Source of the DNA: Asaia bogorensis
GTDB lineage: Bacteria; Pseudomonadota; Alphaproteobacteria; Acetobacterales; Acetobacteraceae
NCBI GenBank assembly: GCA_945868845.1
Contig: CAMBMS010000001.1
Span: forward strand, 248,001 to 312,000
Reading direction: 5' to 3'
DNA: 64,000 bases
The position numbers were made by a program, and so were the translations under genes. Shown one piece after another: positions 1 through 8,068 of this stretch. Position 1 is the stretch's first letter. Each line of letters opens with the position of its first letter. The notes beneath the pieces are model-generated. The model had not been told where the DNA came from, did no database searches, and worked only from the letters and a program-made list of their open reading frames with translations.

Positions 1-129
1 GACCGCCACCCTAGCGCAAGCGGGGGTCAAGCCCAGCCGCGTGCGGGTTGCTCGACCGGATCCCGGCTTGCGTCAGGGTGATGGAGCCGGGGTGACGGTG
101 GACGGAATAGTACGGTGGCCCAAAAACGA

Positions 130-159
130 AAAAGGCGGAGGGTTGCCCCACCGCCTTTT
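130..159 (-). terminator. Intrinsic terminator of the porin gene
   Basis: A nine-base stem (AAAAGGCGG at 130-138 with CCGCCTTTT at 151-159) encloses a GC-rich loop. Read on the minus strand it is followed by a T-rich stretch. It lies about 30 bases past the porin stop codon, where a rho-independent terminator is expected. Bases 1-129 hold no ORF I can support. Confidence 0.8.
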
Positions 160-186
160 CGCTCTCGATAGACGATAAAAGTTAGA

Positions 187-1503
187 TTACCAGCGGAACA
201 AGACGCCAGCAGTGACCATCTGGCCCTCCGCCGTGCTCTGAGTGCCGGACTTGTAGGCGTTGATATCGGCACCAGCCTGAGTGGACTCACCCGTGGCAAG
301 GATTAGCATGGCAGCAATACCCGGCGCGATACCGTAGTTAACGGCGGAGTAGATGCCGCTATCCTTCCGCTTGCCAGTGATGGTGGTACCATTCCATGTG
401 CCTGCACGTGAAGCCTCAACGTAGCTTACACCGATCTGCACCGGCCCAGTGGTGTAGCTGGTGCCAAGCTGCCAGGTGAGCTGGTTAGGCGCACCGGTCA
501 CGAGCAAGCCCATCCTGTCTTCCTTGCCGCCTTCGATCGCACCTTCAAAGGTGAAGCCGGCATAGCTCACGGTGACGCCGCCCCAGCCAACGCTCAAGTT
601 TTCGTAGCCGGTAGCAGCGCCAGTGACATTGGCGACTTTTCCGCTGGCTAGATAACCACCAGAAACTGCCACGCCGACTCCATTTACGACACCGCGATAG
701 CGCGCCGCCACGTCAACAGTATTCCGACGACGCTTCAAATCATTCCCTGCGCCGCTCGACTGATTGTCGCAACCGGAATTGGACCCGGCCACTAAGCAAC
801 CGCTTTGCATGCCGCCCGTCCCCGTGTTGGGCTCAAAACCAACGCCGAAATCAAAGCCGTTAAACGAAGGCGTCAGATACACTATCTTGTTGGTAGTGTA
901 CATGTTGCCAGAGCAGTTCTGGAATGGGCTGGGCATAGCTCCCATTCTAGCCGGACCTGCAACGGACCAAGTGTCACCACAGAAATTGGAGTCACCCAGC
1001 CCAAACATTTGGCCCGTGGCCATCAGGGAGAAGGGGCTATCGCCCATACCCAAACGCAACGTGCCCACGCTTGCATGGCCGACATAGCCATATGCCCGGC
1101 GCGCATACAAGCTGTTAGCAGGCGTGGTCTGAGAGCCCGGAGTAGCCAGTGACGCATGGGGCTGGTCTGTACGGATCTCGGCGGAAGCACCATAAAGGAG
1201 CCCATTATTTCCCTGCGCTTCAAAGCCAGGATACAACCGGATATAGGTGGAGGGGAACGCAGTGCTGACTTTGCCCGTGGAGTTACCAAGCGCACCGCCG
1301 CTACTAGCCTGATAGTAGAACCGCACTATACCGTTCAGACGAACGGCCATCTGACCAGGACCCGGCGTTGCCGCAACAACAGAGCCGCCACCCGCCGAGT
1401 TACCGGCCATTTTGGAGTCGCCCGTATCGTGCACTGCTTTCTGCGCCTGAGCGACACTCGTCGCCCCCAGCAATGCTATACTAGCCAATAAAAACTTACG
1501 CAT
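187..1503 (-). CDS. Gram-negative porin (outer membrane)
   Basis: Predicted outer-membrane beta-barrel porin of 438 residues. The N-terminus is a clear signal peptide (MRKFLLASIALL, cleavage expected after AQA near residue 20). The body is rich in Gly, Ser, Thr and aromatic residues in alternating strands (GFDFGVGFEP, GVTVSYAGFTFEGA) and ends in FRW, the aromatic C-terminal residue that BAM recognises in porins. The open frame extends further upstream, but the ATG at 1503 has a GAGGAG ribosome site about six bases before it and directly precedes the signal peptide. It is monocistronic, with a terminator after it. Substrate cannot be told from sequence; general diffusion of small solutes is the family role. 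The gene looks somewhat less GC-rich than its neighbours (by eye only). Confidence 0.88.
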   Translation of the reverse strand: MRKFLLASIALLGATSVAQAQKAVHDTGDSKMAGNSAGGGSVVAATPGPGQMAVRLNGIVRFYYQASSGGALGNSTGKVSTAFPSTYIRLYPGFEAQGNNGLLYGASAEIRTDQPHASLATPGSQTTPANSLYARRAYGYVGHASVGTLRLGMGDSPFSLMATGQMFGLGDSNFCGDTWSVAGPARMGAMPSPFQNCSGNMYTTNKIVYLTPSFNGFDFGVGFEPNTGTGGMQSGCLVAGSNSGCDNQSSGAGNDLKRRRNTVDVAARYRGVVNGVGVAVSGGYLASGKVANVTGAATGYENLSVGWGGVTVSYAGFTFEGAIEGGKEDRMGLLVTGAPNQLTWQLGTSYTTGPVQIGVSYVEASRAGTWNGTTITGKRKDSGIYSAVNYGIAPGIAAMLILATGESTQAGADINAYKSGTQSTAEGQMVTAGVLFRW

Positions 1504-1521
1504 TGATATACTCCTCATTTC

Positions 1522-1535
1522 GCCGGTACTCCGGC
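1522..1535. promoter_or_regulatory. Small hairpin in the porin leader
   Basis: GCCGG-TACT-CCGGC can form a five-base-pair stem directly upstream of the GAGGAG ribosome site of the porin. It could influence translation or mRNA stability, but such a short stem may be chance. The rest of the 286-base gap between the porin and the TenI-like gene must contain the porin promoter, but I cannot assign boxes. Confidence 0.3.
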
Positions 1536-1789
1536 AGTAAACCTTAAAGCCCCGCTCCCAATGCCCAAAAGGACATTCCGATGGTTCGGAAATATCACTT
1601 GTGGGCGGAGTCAGCCAGACCTGGGGCACAGTATTGAACCGCACCGCGAAATTCCGCAACAGTTGAAAAGTATCCAAAGCGGCAATCCTGGAACACTGTG
1701 CTTTTTTTGCCACAAAATCAGGGTCGAAACCGGCGTACAGCACAAAAACCAGCTAAATTCACGGTTTTGCGTCGTCATGCCGCACCCGT

Positions 1790-2434
1790 TCAGCCGCCCA
1801 GCGCCCCGATCGCGCCTACGCCGGCGCATAATTTTGCCGGCAATGCCCGTACTCGCCGCCCGCTCACCCCGCCTAGGGCAAAAATCGCGGCTACTCTGCT
1901 CCCGGGGGCGAGAATCGGCCCACCGCCCGCCCGCACCAATCTGGCCCACCGCATTGCCCCCAGCGCGGGCGCGCCGGGGTGGCTCGCGGTCGGAAAGACC
2001 GGCGATAGGAAAATCAGCCCCCCCCCCGCATGCCGCGCCCGCCTGATATCTGCCAGCGTATGCGCGGAACTGCTCACCAGCCGCCGGCGCCGCAGGTTCA
2101 TCGCCGCTGGCCCCGGCCAGCGCCCGGCCCGCAAATGCACCCCTGCCCCTAAGGCCCGCGCCAGCCTTATATCCCCCGCCACCACCAGCGCCAGGCGCCG
2201 CGCGCGGCAAATTTTCGCGAGGTCTCGGCCGATGCGTGCCCGGTCCGGTGCCGCGTCGTGGCGAAACACCACGCCGCACAGGCCTTTCGGCAGGCGCGCG
2301 GCCGCGACCAGCGGATCGGCCCCGCGCGCAGCATCGGTAAACAGCCATAATACCGGATGCGGCGGGCGCGAGCGGCGCTTGACGGCGCGCGCCCATGCCA
2401 AGAGTCTTTCATCCATGGGGGGGCTTTGATCCAT
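1790..2434 (-). CDS. Thiamine-phosphate-synthase/TenI-family protein
   Basis: A TIM-barrel protein of about 214 residues resembling ThiE/TenI. The match rests on an early strand ending LFTD, the middle segment VSSSAHTLADIRRA, and the strand and loop IFLSPVFPTASHPG, which corresponds to the ThiE motif around the phosphate-binding loop, followed by FALGGV near the C-terminus. ThiE joins HMP-PP and thiazole phosphate; TenI relatives aromatise the thiazole or have no known activity. No other thiamine gene is nearby, so a specific activity is not assigned. The start is uncertain: the ATG at 2434 overlaps the yggS start codon on the other strand, and an ATG at 2416 would leave a small gap. Neither has a convincing ribosome site. 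A run of ten C (2018-2027, G10 in the coding sense) lies inside the gene at the codons for HAGGG. Confidence 0.7.
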   Translation of the reverse strand: MDQSPPMDERLLAWARAVKRRSRPPHPVLWLFTDAARGADPLVAAARLPKGLCGVVFRHDAAPDRARIGRDLAKICRARRLALVVAGDIRLARALGAGVHLRAGRWPGPAAMNLRRRRLVSSSAHTLADIRRARHAGGGLIFLSPVFPTASHPGAPALGAMRWARLVRAGGGPILAPGSRVAAIFALGGVSGRRVRALPAKLCAGVGAIGALGG

Positions 2435-3101
2435 GACAGAAGATATAGCAGCCAATCTCCGCGCCGTTCAGGCCCGCATCGCCGCCGCCGCCATCGCCGC
2501 GGGGCGGGATGCGGCGGGGATCACGCTGGTGGCGGTGTCGAAAACCAAGCCGACGGCGGATGTGCGCCCGGCGCTGGCCGCCGGGCAGATGATGTTCGGC
2601 GAAAACCGCGTGCAGGAAGCAGCGGAAAAATTCCCCGCTTTGCGCGGCGAATTTCCCGGGCTGAACCTGCACCTCATCGGCGGGTTGCAGACCAACAAGG
2701 CGCGCGACGCCGTGCGACTGGCCGATGTCATCGAAACCCTCGATCGCCCGAAACTCGCCGATGCGATCGCCGGCGCGATCCAGAAGGAAGGCAAGACGCC
2801 CACCCTGCTGGTGGAAGTGAACACCGGGAATGAGCCGCAGAAATCGGGCGTGGCGCGGGCCGAGGCCGACGCCTTCATCGTGGCGTGCATGACGCGGTTC
2901 GGGGCGGCCCTGGTGGGGTTGATGTGCGTGCCCCCAATGGGACAGGATCCGGCGCCACATTTCACTTGGCTGGGCGATTGCGCGCGCCGGCATGGGCTGG
3001 GGGTACTGTCAATGGGGATGTCGGCGGACTTTGAGATCGCGATTCGCCATGGGGCGACGCATGTGCGCGTGGGCAGCGCGATTTTCGGGGCGCGCGGGTA
3101 G
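2433..3101 (+). CDS. yggS: YggS-family PLP homeostasis protein
   Basis: A single-domain alanine-racemase-fold protein (222 residues) that binds pyridoxal phosphate and buffers the free cofactor. The PLP lysine is in AVSKTK (Lys37). Other family signatures are GENRVQE, HLIGGLQTNK (the usual His before LQ is Gly here), MCVPP and SMGMSADFEIAI near the phosphate-binding C-terminal region. Length matches the family. The start ATG is preceded by a G7 run about nine bases upstream that can serve as ribosome site. It is divergent from the TenI-like gene, with overlapping start codons, so the promoters must lie within or very close to each other's coding sequence. Confidence 0.9.
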   Translation: MTEDIAANLRAVQARIAAAAIAAGRDAAGITLVAVSKTKPTADVRPALAAGQMMFGENRVQEAAEKFPALRGEFPGLNLHLIGGLQTNKARDAVRLADVIETLDRPKLADAIAGAIQKEGKTPTLLVEVNTGNEPQKSGVARAEADAFIVACMTRFGAALVGLMCVPPMGQDPAPHFTWLGDCARRHGLGVLSMGMSADFEIAIRHGATHVRVGSAIFGARG

Positions 3102-3156
3102 ATTTCGGCTCGGCGCGATGGCAGCTTGCGAGCAGGCTTGAGAGGAAATTTACGCG

Positions 3157-3864
3157 ATGGCTGTGGATAAGATTTTTGCGACGCCCGCTGCGGCTCTAGC
3201 CGGCGTGCTGAAGGACGGCATGACGATCATGGCCGGCGGGTTTGGCCTGTGCGGGATCCCCAGCGTGCTGATCGCGGCGATCCGCGAATCGGGGGTAAAG
3301 GATCTCACTTGCATTTCCAACAATGCCGGGGTGGACGATGCCGGGCTAGGCATGCTGTTGCAGACGCGGCAAGTGAAAAAGATGATTTCCTCGTATGTCG
3401 GGGAGAACGCGACATTCGCGAAGCAGTTTCTGGCTGGCGAACTGGAGATCGAATTCAATCCGCAGGGCACGTTGGCCGAACGTATTCGCGCCGGGGGTGC
3501 GGGCATTCCGGCTTTCTATACCGCGACCGGCGCGGGGACGGACATCGCCAAGGGCAAGGAGACAAAAATTTTCGATGGTCGCACCTATGTGATGGAGCGC
3601 GGGTTGTTCGCCGATCTGGCGATCATCCATGCATGGAAGGCGGACCCTGAAGGCAATTTGGTCTATCGCAAGACAGCGCGAAATTTTAACCCGATGATGG
3701 CGACGGCGGCGAGGATGACGGTGGTGGAAGTGGAAGAAATGGTGCCGCAAGGATCTTTCGATCCCGACCATATCATTACACCGGGGATTTTCGTTCGCCG
3801 CATCGTGAAGTTGGACACGGTCGAAAAACGAATCGAACAGCGCACCGTGCGGAAACGGGTTTAG
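3157..3864 (+). CDS. scoA: 3-oxoacid CoA-transferase subunit A
   Basis: Alpha subunit (235 residues) of a heterodimeric class I CoA-transferase that moves CoA from succinyl-CoA to a 3-oxoacid such as acetoacetate. Family motifs are GGFGLCGIP near the N-terminus, ISNNAG, SSYVGEN and the segment FNPQGTLAERIRAGGAGIPAF. It is followed after 14 bases by the B subunit in the same direction, so the two are co-transcribed and presumably assemble. GAGAGG lies about ten bases before the start. The exact acyl substrate is inferred from best family resemblance to ScoA rather than AtoD. Confidence 0.9.
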   Translation: MAVDKIFATPAAALAGVLKDGMTIMAGGFGLCGIPSVLIAAIRESGVKDLTCISNNAGVDDAGLGMLLQTRQVKKMISSYVGENATFAKQFLAGELEIEFNPQGTLAERIRAGGAGIPAFYTATGAGTDIAKGKETKIFDGRTYVMERGLFADLAIIHAWKADPEGNLVYRKTARNFNPMMATAARMTVVEVEEMVPQGSFDPDHIITPGIFVRRIVKLDTVEKRIEQRTVRKRV

Positions 3865-3878
3865 GGGGAGCAGCGAAC

Positions 3879-4535
3879 ATGCCTTGGACACGCGATGAAA
3901 TGGCCGCCCGCGCGGCGCGAGAATTGAAAGACGGGTTCTATGTCAATCTCGGCATCGGCATTCCCACCATGGTGGCGAACCATATTCCCGACGGTATCTC
4001 CGTCCAATTGCACAGCGAGAACGGCATGCTAGGCATGGGCGCCTTCCCGTTCGAGGGGGAGGAAGACGCCGATATCATCAATGCCGGCAAGCAGACGGTA
4101 ACGGAAATTCCCACCACCAGCTATGTCGACAGCGCCGCCAGTTTCGCCATGGTGCGCGGCGGACATATCAATATTTCCATTCTCGGTGCGTTGCAGGTGG
4201 CGCAGAACGGTGACCTCGCCAACTGGATGATCCCCGGCAAGATGGTGAAGGGCATGGGCGGCGCGATGGACCTCGTCGCCGGCGTGCCGCGCGTCGTCGT
4301 GCTGATGGAACATACCGCCGGCGGCAAACCAAAACTATTGAAGGAATGCTCCCTTCCGTTAACCGGCGCGGGTGTGGTCAGCATGGTAATCACCGAGTTG
4401 GGCGTGTTCGAAGTGGGCTCGCAAGGCAATAAAACCGGCCTCACCCTGACCGAACTCGCCACCGACGTCACGCTGCAGGAAATCCGCGAAAAAACCGACG
4501 CGGAGTTCGTGGTGGGGCCGGGAGTGAAAGGCTGA
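3879..4535 (+). CDS. scoB: 3-oxoacid CoA-transferase subunit B
   Basis: Beta subunit (218 residues), carrying the catalytic glutamate in the SENG motif (Glu47), which forms the glutamyl-CoA thioester. Other signatures are NLGIGIPT, the segment with ENGMLGMG, GGHINISILGA and GAMDLVAG. GGGGGAG precedes the ATG. Together with the A subunit it would activate acetoacetate for entry into the TCA cycle, or the reverse. Both subunits are full length with no sign of decay. Confidence 0.92.
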   Translation: MPWTRDEMAARAARELKDGFYVNLGIGIPTMVANHIPDGISVQLHSENGMLGMGAFPFEGEEDADIINAGKQTVTEIPTTSYVDSAASFAMVRGGHINISILGALQVAQNGDLANWMIPGKMVKGMGGAMDLVAGVPRVVVLMEHTAGGKPKLLKECSLPLTGAGVVSMVITELGVFEVGSQGNKTGLTLTELATDVTLQEIREKTDAEFVVGPGVKG

Positions 4536-4555
4536 TCGGCGGGGGTAAGTAAGCA

Positions 4556-4604
4556 AGGTCGGGGCTCTGCCCCGAACCCGCTAAGGAGCGACGCCCTTAG
4601 AATC
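4556..4604. repeat. GC-rich intergenic repeat, copy 1
   Basis: The core GGTCGGGGCTCTGCCCCGA forms a perfect seven-base stem with a three-base loop and is followed by CCCGCTAAGG and CGCCCTTAG. The same core and tail recur at about 11729-11799, there interrupted by about 20 extra bases. It follows scoB, so this copy could also terminate or stabilise the scoAB mRNA. Confidence 0.6.
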
Positions 4605-4689
4605 CGTTACTTGGTTCTTATTGAGAAGGAGAGCCAGATTGAGAAGGGGAGCCAGAGCGCACCTCTCCCTGGTAGGGGTTTTGGGGCCT

Positions 4690-4991
4690 ACACCCACTTA
4701 TACCGAACATCGCTGCCACTAACGCTACCAACAGCCGAACCTGATTCAACCTGCATTGAAGGACCTTTCAGGTATCAACCATGTGATGGTGGTACCGGAC
4801 GGTGCTCTGACGAGTTTACCGCTGTCTATCCTTGTGAGCTCTCGGTATGAGGGCAAGGGCAAGCCTGCGTGGCTGGCGGAGAAGTATGCGTTTGCGACAC
4901 TGCCATCGGTCTTGTCTCTGAGGGCACTGCGTGTTCTGGCGAAGAAAGCTGGACTTTACCTGGGCACCCTGACCTTGCCTCTGAAGAGCGT
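4690..4991 (+). pseudogene. CHAT-domain protein remnant
   Basis: A fragment of a CHAT (caspase-like) domain. One frame reads LYRT; the next reads LIQPALKDLSGINHV, then MVVPDGALTSLPLSIL, then WLAEKYAFATLPSVLSLRALR, which matches the region of CHAT domains just before the catalytic His/Cys part. There is a stop or frameshift between the first two pieces. The reading frame then runs into unrelated sequence with a near match to the next family motif (GHPDL for GDPVL) in another frame. The catalytic residues, the rest of the domain and any TPR region are gone. It abuts the 3' end of rimI on the other strand. Family assignment is fairly secure; function is lost. Confidence 0.65.
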
Positions 4992-4994
4992 CTC

Positions 4995-5459
4995 CTAAGG
5001 CCCCGACCTTTCCTGCGACCGGGCCAGCTCCGCCCGTAGGACCAGGGCGTCGCCGCCGTCGGGGTAGTAGCGGGACCGTTGGCCGACCTGGGTAAAGCCA
5101 GCCTGGGCATACAGGGCACGGGCCGCGATATTCCTGACGGCGACTTCCAAAAACATACAACGCGCACCCTGCCGCCCGGCCTCCTCCATGGCGGCGCACA
5201 GCAGTGTACGGCCTAGACCGTCGCGGCGGCGTTCAGGCATGACGGCAACGACCAGAATTTCCGATTCGTCGGCCACGCAGCGGGCCAGGATCATGGCGCT
5301 GCCGATATGCATAAGGCCGAACGCACCGGGCAGGCCGAGTTGCAGCGCCATGACATCCGCCCCCCATTGCTCGGTCGGCGGAAAGCTGGCGGCATGAATG
5401 GCGGCGAGCTCGTGGGCATAGGCTGGCGTGGCACGCAACAACGGGACGCCCGCGGTCAT
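4995..5459 (-). CDS. rimI: Ribosomal-protein-S18-alanine N-acetyltransferase (RimI)
   Basis: A GNAT acetyltransferase of 154 residues. Motif A for acetyl-CoA is seen as ILVVAVMPERRRDGLGRTLL (R-x-x-G-x-G variant), followed by FLEVAVRNIAARALYAQAGF, which is diagnostic of RimI (LEV, then N-x-x-A, then LY-x-x-x-GF), and RSRYYPDGGDALVL at the end. The longer open frame overlaps tsaB; the ATG at 5459 starts 10 bases past the tsaB stop and is chosen for that reason, although GGGAG lies immediately against it. TsaB-RimI adjacency is common, and the two are probably co-transcribed. Confidence 0.88.
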   Translation of the reverse strand: MTAGVPLLRATPAYAHELAAIHAASFPPTEQWGADVMALQLGLPGAFGLMHIGSAMILARCVADESEILVVAVMPERRRDGLGRTLLCAAMEEAGRQGARCMFLEVAVRNIAARALYAQAGFTQVGQRSRYYPDGGDALVLRAELARSQERSGP

Positions 5460-5469
5460 CTCCCATATC

Positions 5470-6126
5470 TCATAACGGCGCCGGGCGTGGGCCGGCGGGC
5501 GACGGGCGGGCTTCGGGCGGATCGACATAGAGCGGCTGCGCCGCGCGCGGCGGCAGGCGCCCGGTATGGCGCGCGACGGCGACCATGGCGATGTGGCGCG
5601 GCATGGGCAGGCGGGCATTGGTCAGCATGACATTGCAATCGCGCGCCGCGAGGCGGGCGGCGACCGTAATGGCGGCGTCCCCGGCCACGGCAATGGCAAA
5701 TTTCGGCAGCGGCAGATCGACGAGGAACAGCGACTCGATCGACCCGCCTTGTTCCAGAAAAATCCGGTCGCGTCGCGAATCGATGGCGACCCAAAGCTGG
5801 CGGCTGCCGAGATGCGGCAGGGAATCGGCCAGCGCCTCCGCCACCGTGACCCCAATAACGGGGATATTGGCGCCGAGCGCAAGACCGTGCGCCAGCGAAA
5901 GCGCGGCCCGGATCCCCGTAAAACTGCCAGGGCCGATGGTAACCGCGATGGCATCAAGCTCGGTGGCAGCAAGGCCCGAATCCGCGAGCGTATTTTGCGC
6001 CAGGATGGGCAGCAGGGCGGCATGGCCCCGCCGCGCCTCCGCCTGATGCGCGGCGCGCAGAGTTCCATCCACCACCACACCGGCGGAGCAACGGGTCAGA
6101 GCAGCGTCGAGAGCGAGGATTCGCAT
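5470..6126 (-). CDS. tsaB: tRNA threonylcarbamoyladenosine biosynthesis protein TsaB
   Basis: An ASKHA-fold protein of 218 residues that partners TsaD in making the t6A37 modification of ANN-decoding tRNAs. The N-terminus MRILALDAALTRCSAG and the segment with IGPGSFTGIRAALS are strongly conserved in TsaB. The 3' end is followed by rimI after 10 bases. A tRNA-Pro gene on the same strand lies just upstream (its 3' end is 66 bases away), so the tsaB promoter is probably in that short interval, or the gene is read from the tRNA promoter. Confidence 0.92.
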   Translation of the reverse strand: MRILALDAALTRCSAGVVVDGTLRAAHQAEARRGHAALLPILAQNTLADSGLAATELDAIAVTIGPGSFTGIRAALSLAHGLALGANIPVIGVTVAEALADSLPHLGSRQLWVAIDSRRDRIFLEQGGSIESLFLVDLPLPKFAIAVAGDAAITVAARLAARDCNVMLTNARLPMPRHIAMVAVARHTGRLPPRAAQPLYVDPPEARPSPAGPRPAPL

Positions 6127-6192
6127 GCGGGAAGGTTAGAGAATTTACTCCGCCGAACAAAATGGGTCGGACAAAATGCGCCGCAGAGAACC

Positions 6193-6269
6193 TGGTCGGA
6201 GTGAGAGGATTCGAACCTCCGGCCCCTGCGTCCCGAACACAGTGCTCTACCAGGCTGAGCTACACTCCG
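6193..6269 (-). tRNA. tRNA-Pro (anticodon CGG)
   Basis: Seventy-seven bases on the minus strand fold into a cloverleaf. The acceptor stem pairs CGGAGTG with CACTCCG, there is a D arm TAGCTCAGCCTGGTAGAGC, and the anticodon stem CTGTG/CGCAG has loop TTCGGGA giving anticodon CGG. The T arm contains GGTTCGAATCC and the gene encodes ACCA at the 3' end (TGGT at 6193-6196 on the plus strand). Reads proline codon CCG. Confidence 0.97.
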
Positions 6270-6427
6270 ACCGAGGGGCGGCATATAGCCTTGTGCTAGG
6301 CCCAGGGCAAGGCGGCGGGGGCAAGGCGGTGGGGGCGAGGCGGCAACACGCGTTGCTGTCAGGCAGGTTCTTTGGCACCATGGCCGCAAGAAATATCGCG
6401 TGTGTCGCGCCATTAGGGGAAAACGTA

Positions 6428-8026
6428 ATGACGGGCCAAGAATATGATTTCATCGTGGTGGGCGCGGGTTCCGCCGGCTCGGTGCTGGCCAACCGGCTGA
6501 GCGCGGATCCGAAACACAAAGTGCTGGTGCTGGAAGCCGGCCGGGAAAGCCATCCCTGGTCGCGCATTCCGGTCGGTTTCGCCAGGCTAATCGAAAACCC
6601 GGCCGCGAACTGGCTCTACTCCTCCGAACCCGATGAGGGGACAGGGCAGCGGCGTATTCCGATTCCACGCGGCAAGCTGTTGGGCGGGTCGTCGTCCATC
6701 AACGGCATGGTGTTCGTACGCGGCCAGTCGCAGGACTATGATACCTGGGCGCAGCTGGGCAATCGCGGCTGGAGCTATCGCGAGGTGCTGCCAATTTTCC
6801 GCGACATGGAAAGTTATCAAGGTGAGGGCGATGAAGAATATCGCGGCCGCTCCGGCCCACTGAAAGTTACGGAAAACCGTGAGACCGGCCCACTTTACGA
6901 CAAACTGATCCAGGCCGCCGGGGAAATCGGCATTCCCTATACGAAGGATTATAACGGCGCCAAACAAGACGGCATCGGCATGACACAGACCACTATCCGT
7001 AACGGCAGGCGGATGAGCACGGCCTATTGCTATCTCGATCCCGTCCGTGGACGGCCAAACCTAACGATCCAGACACATGCGCTGACCGAATGCCTGCTGA
7101 TCGAGGGTAAGCGCTGTGTCGGCGTGCGCTACACGGTCAATGGCCAGACCGTCGAGGCCCGTGCGGGGCGCGAAGTTATCATCAGCGCCGGGTCGATCAA
7201 CTCGCCGCAATTACTGGAACTATCCGGCATCGGCCAGGCGAAACATCTGAAAAGCGTCGGCATCGAGGTCAAGCACGAGTTAAACGGCGTCGGAGAAAAT
7301 CTACGCGACCATTACTCGCCGCGCATGAAATGGACGATCCCCGAAGCACTGAACCTGACCTATAATTCCAGGACACGCGGTCTGGGGATGGTGTGGCAGG
7401 CCATAAAATATGCGGTCACCGGCGCCGGCTTGCTGGGTATTCCGGCCTCGCCCATCCGCGCCTATGTACGCACCCGCCCCGGCCTGGACGCGCCGGATGC
7501 GGCCATTTCCTGGATCCCGTTCCTGTCGACCGCAGATTTTAAAATGTCGAAGCAATCCGGGGTGACCGGAATCACGAACATCCTGCGTTCGGAAAGCACC
7601 GGTAGCATTCATGTTTCGTCCAGCGCACCAAACAAGGCTCCTGCTGTCCGCTTTAACTTTATGTCCGCGCAACTGGATCGCGATGTCACCCTGGAAGCAA
7701 TGCGCATCGCCCGACGCATCATGACCGCACCCTCCCTGCAAGGCATCGTCACCAATGAAATCACGCCCGGTATAAATATTCAGTCCGACGACGAATTGCT
7801 CGATTGGGTGAAGAAGAATGCCGAGACCACCTATCATCCGGTCGGCACCTGCAAAATGGGATCGGACGCGATGGCGGTGGTGGACGATCAATTACGCGTG
7901 CATGGCATGGAGGGGCTGCGGGTGGCCGATGCCTCAATCATGCCGACTCTGACATCAGGCAACACCAACGCACCATCGATCATGATCGGCGAGAAAGCAT
8001 CACGAATGGTGCTCGCAGCGGCATGA
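6428..8026 (+). CDS. GMC-family FAD-dependent oxidoreductase
   Basis: A glucose-methanol-choline oxidoreductase of 532 residues, close to the choline/alcohol dehydrogenase (acceptor) subgroup. It has the FAD dinucleotide motif GAGSAG (residues 12-17), GMC signature 1 around GGSSSINGMVFVRG, signature 2 around SAGSINSPQLLELSGIG, the catalytic histidine in TYHPVGTCKMG, and the C-terminal SGNTNAPSIMIGEKA with the second active-site residue (Asn). AGGGGA lies eight bases before the chosen ATG; the open frame runs further upstream into the tRNA. Substrate unknown. It is divergent from the tRNA and convergent with the TRAP transporter. A paralogue lies at 20334. Confidence 0.9.
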   Translation: MTGQEYDFIVVGAGSAGSVLANRLSADPKHKVLVLEAGRESHPWSRIPVGFARLIENPAANWLYSSEPDEGTGQRRIPIPRGKLLGGSSSINGMVFVRGQSQDYDTWAQLGNRGWSYREVLPIFRDMESYQGEGDEEYRGRSGPLKVTENRETGPLYDKLIQAAGEIGIPYTKDYNGAKQDGIGMTQTTIRNGRRMSTAYCYLDPVRGRPNLTIQTHALTECLLIEGKRCVGVRYTVNGQTVEARAGREVIISAGSINSPQLLELSGIGQAKHLKSVGIEVKHELNGVGENLRDHYSPRMKWTIPEALNLTYNSRTRGLGMVWQAIKYAVTGAGLLGIPASPIRAYVRTRPGLDAPDAAISWIPFLSTADFKMSKQSGVTGITNILRSESTGSIHVSSSAPNKAPAVRFNFMSAQLDRDVTLEAMRIARRIMTAPSLQGIVTNEITPGINIQSDDELLDWVKKNAETTYHPVGTCKMGSDAMAVVDDQLRVHGMEGLRVADASIMPTLTSGNTNAPSIMIGEKASRMVLAAA

Positions 8027-8039
8027 GGAAAGCTGCGGT

Positions 8040-8062
8040 GCCACCTTATAATATAAGGCGGC
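8040..8062. terminator. Hairpin between convergent GMC and dctM genes
   Basis: CCTTAT-AAT-ATAAGG (8044-8058) is a perfect six-base stem that extends, after one mismatch, with GCC/GGC. It sits midway between two convergent stop codons and could end transcription from either side, although a clear T-run is absent. Confidence 0.45.
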
Positions 8063-8068
8063 TGGGTG

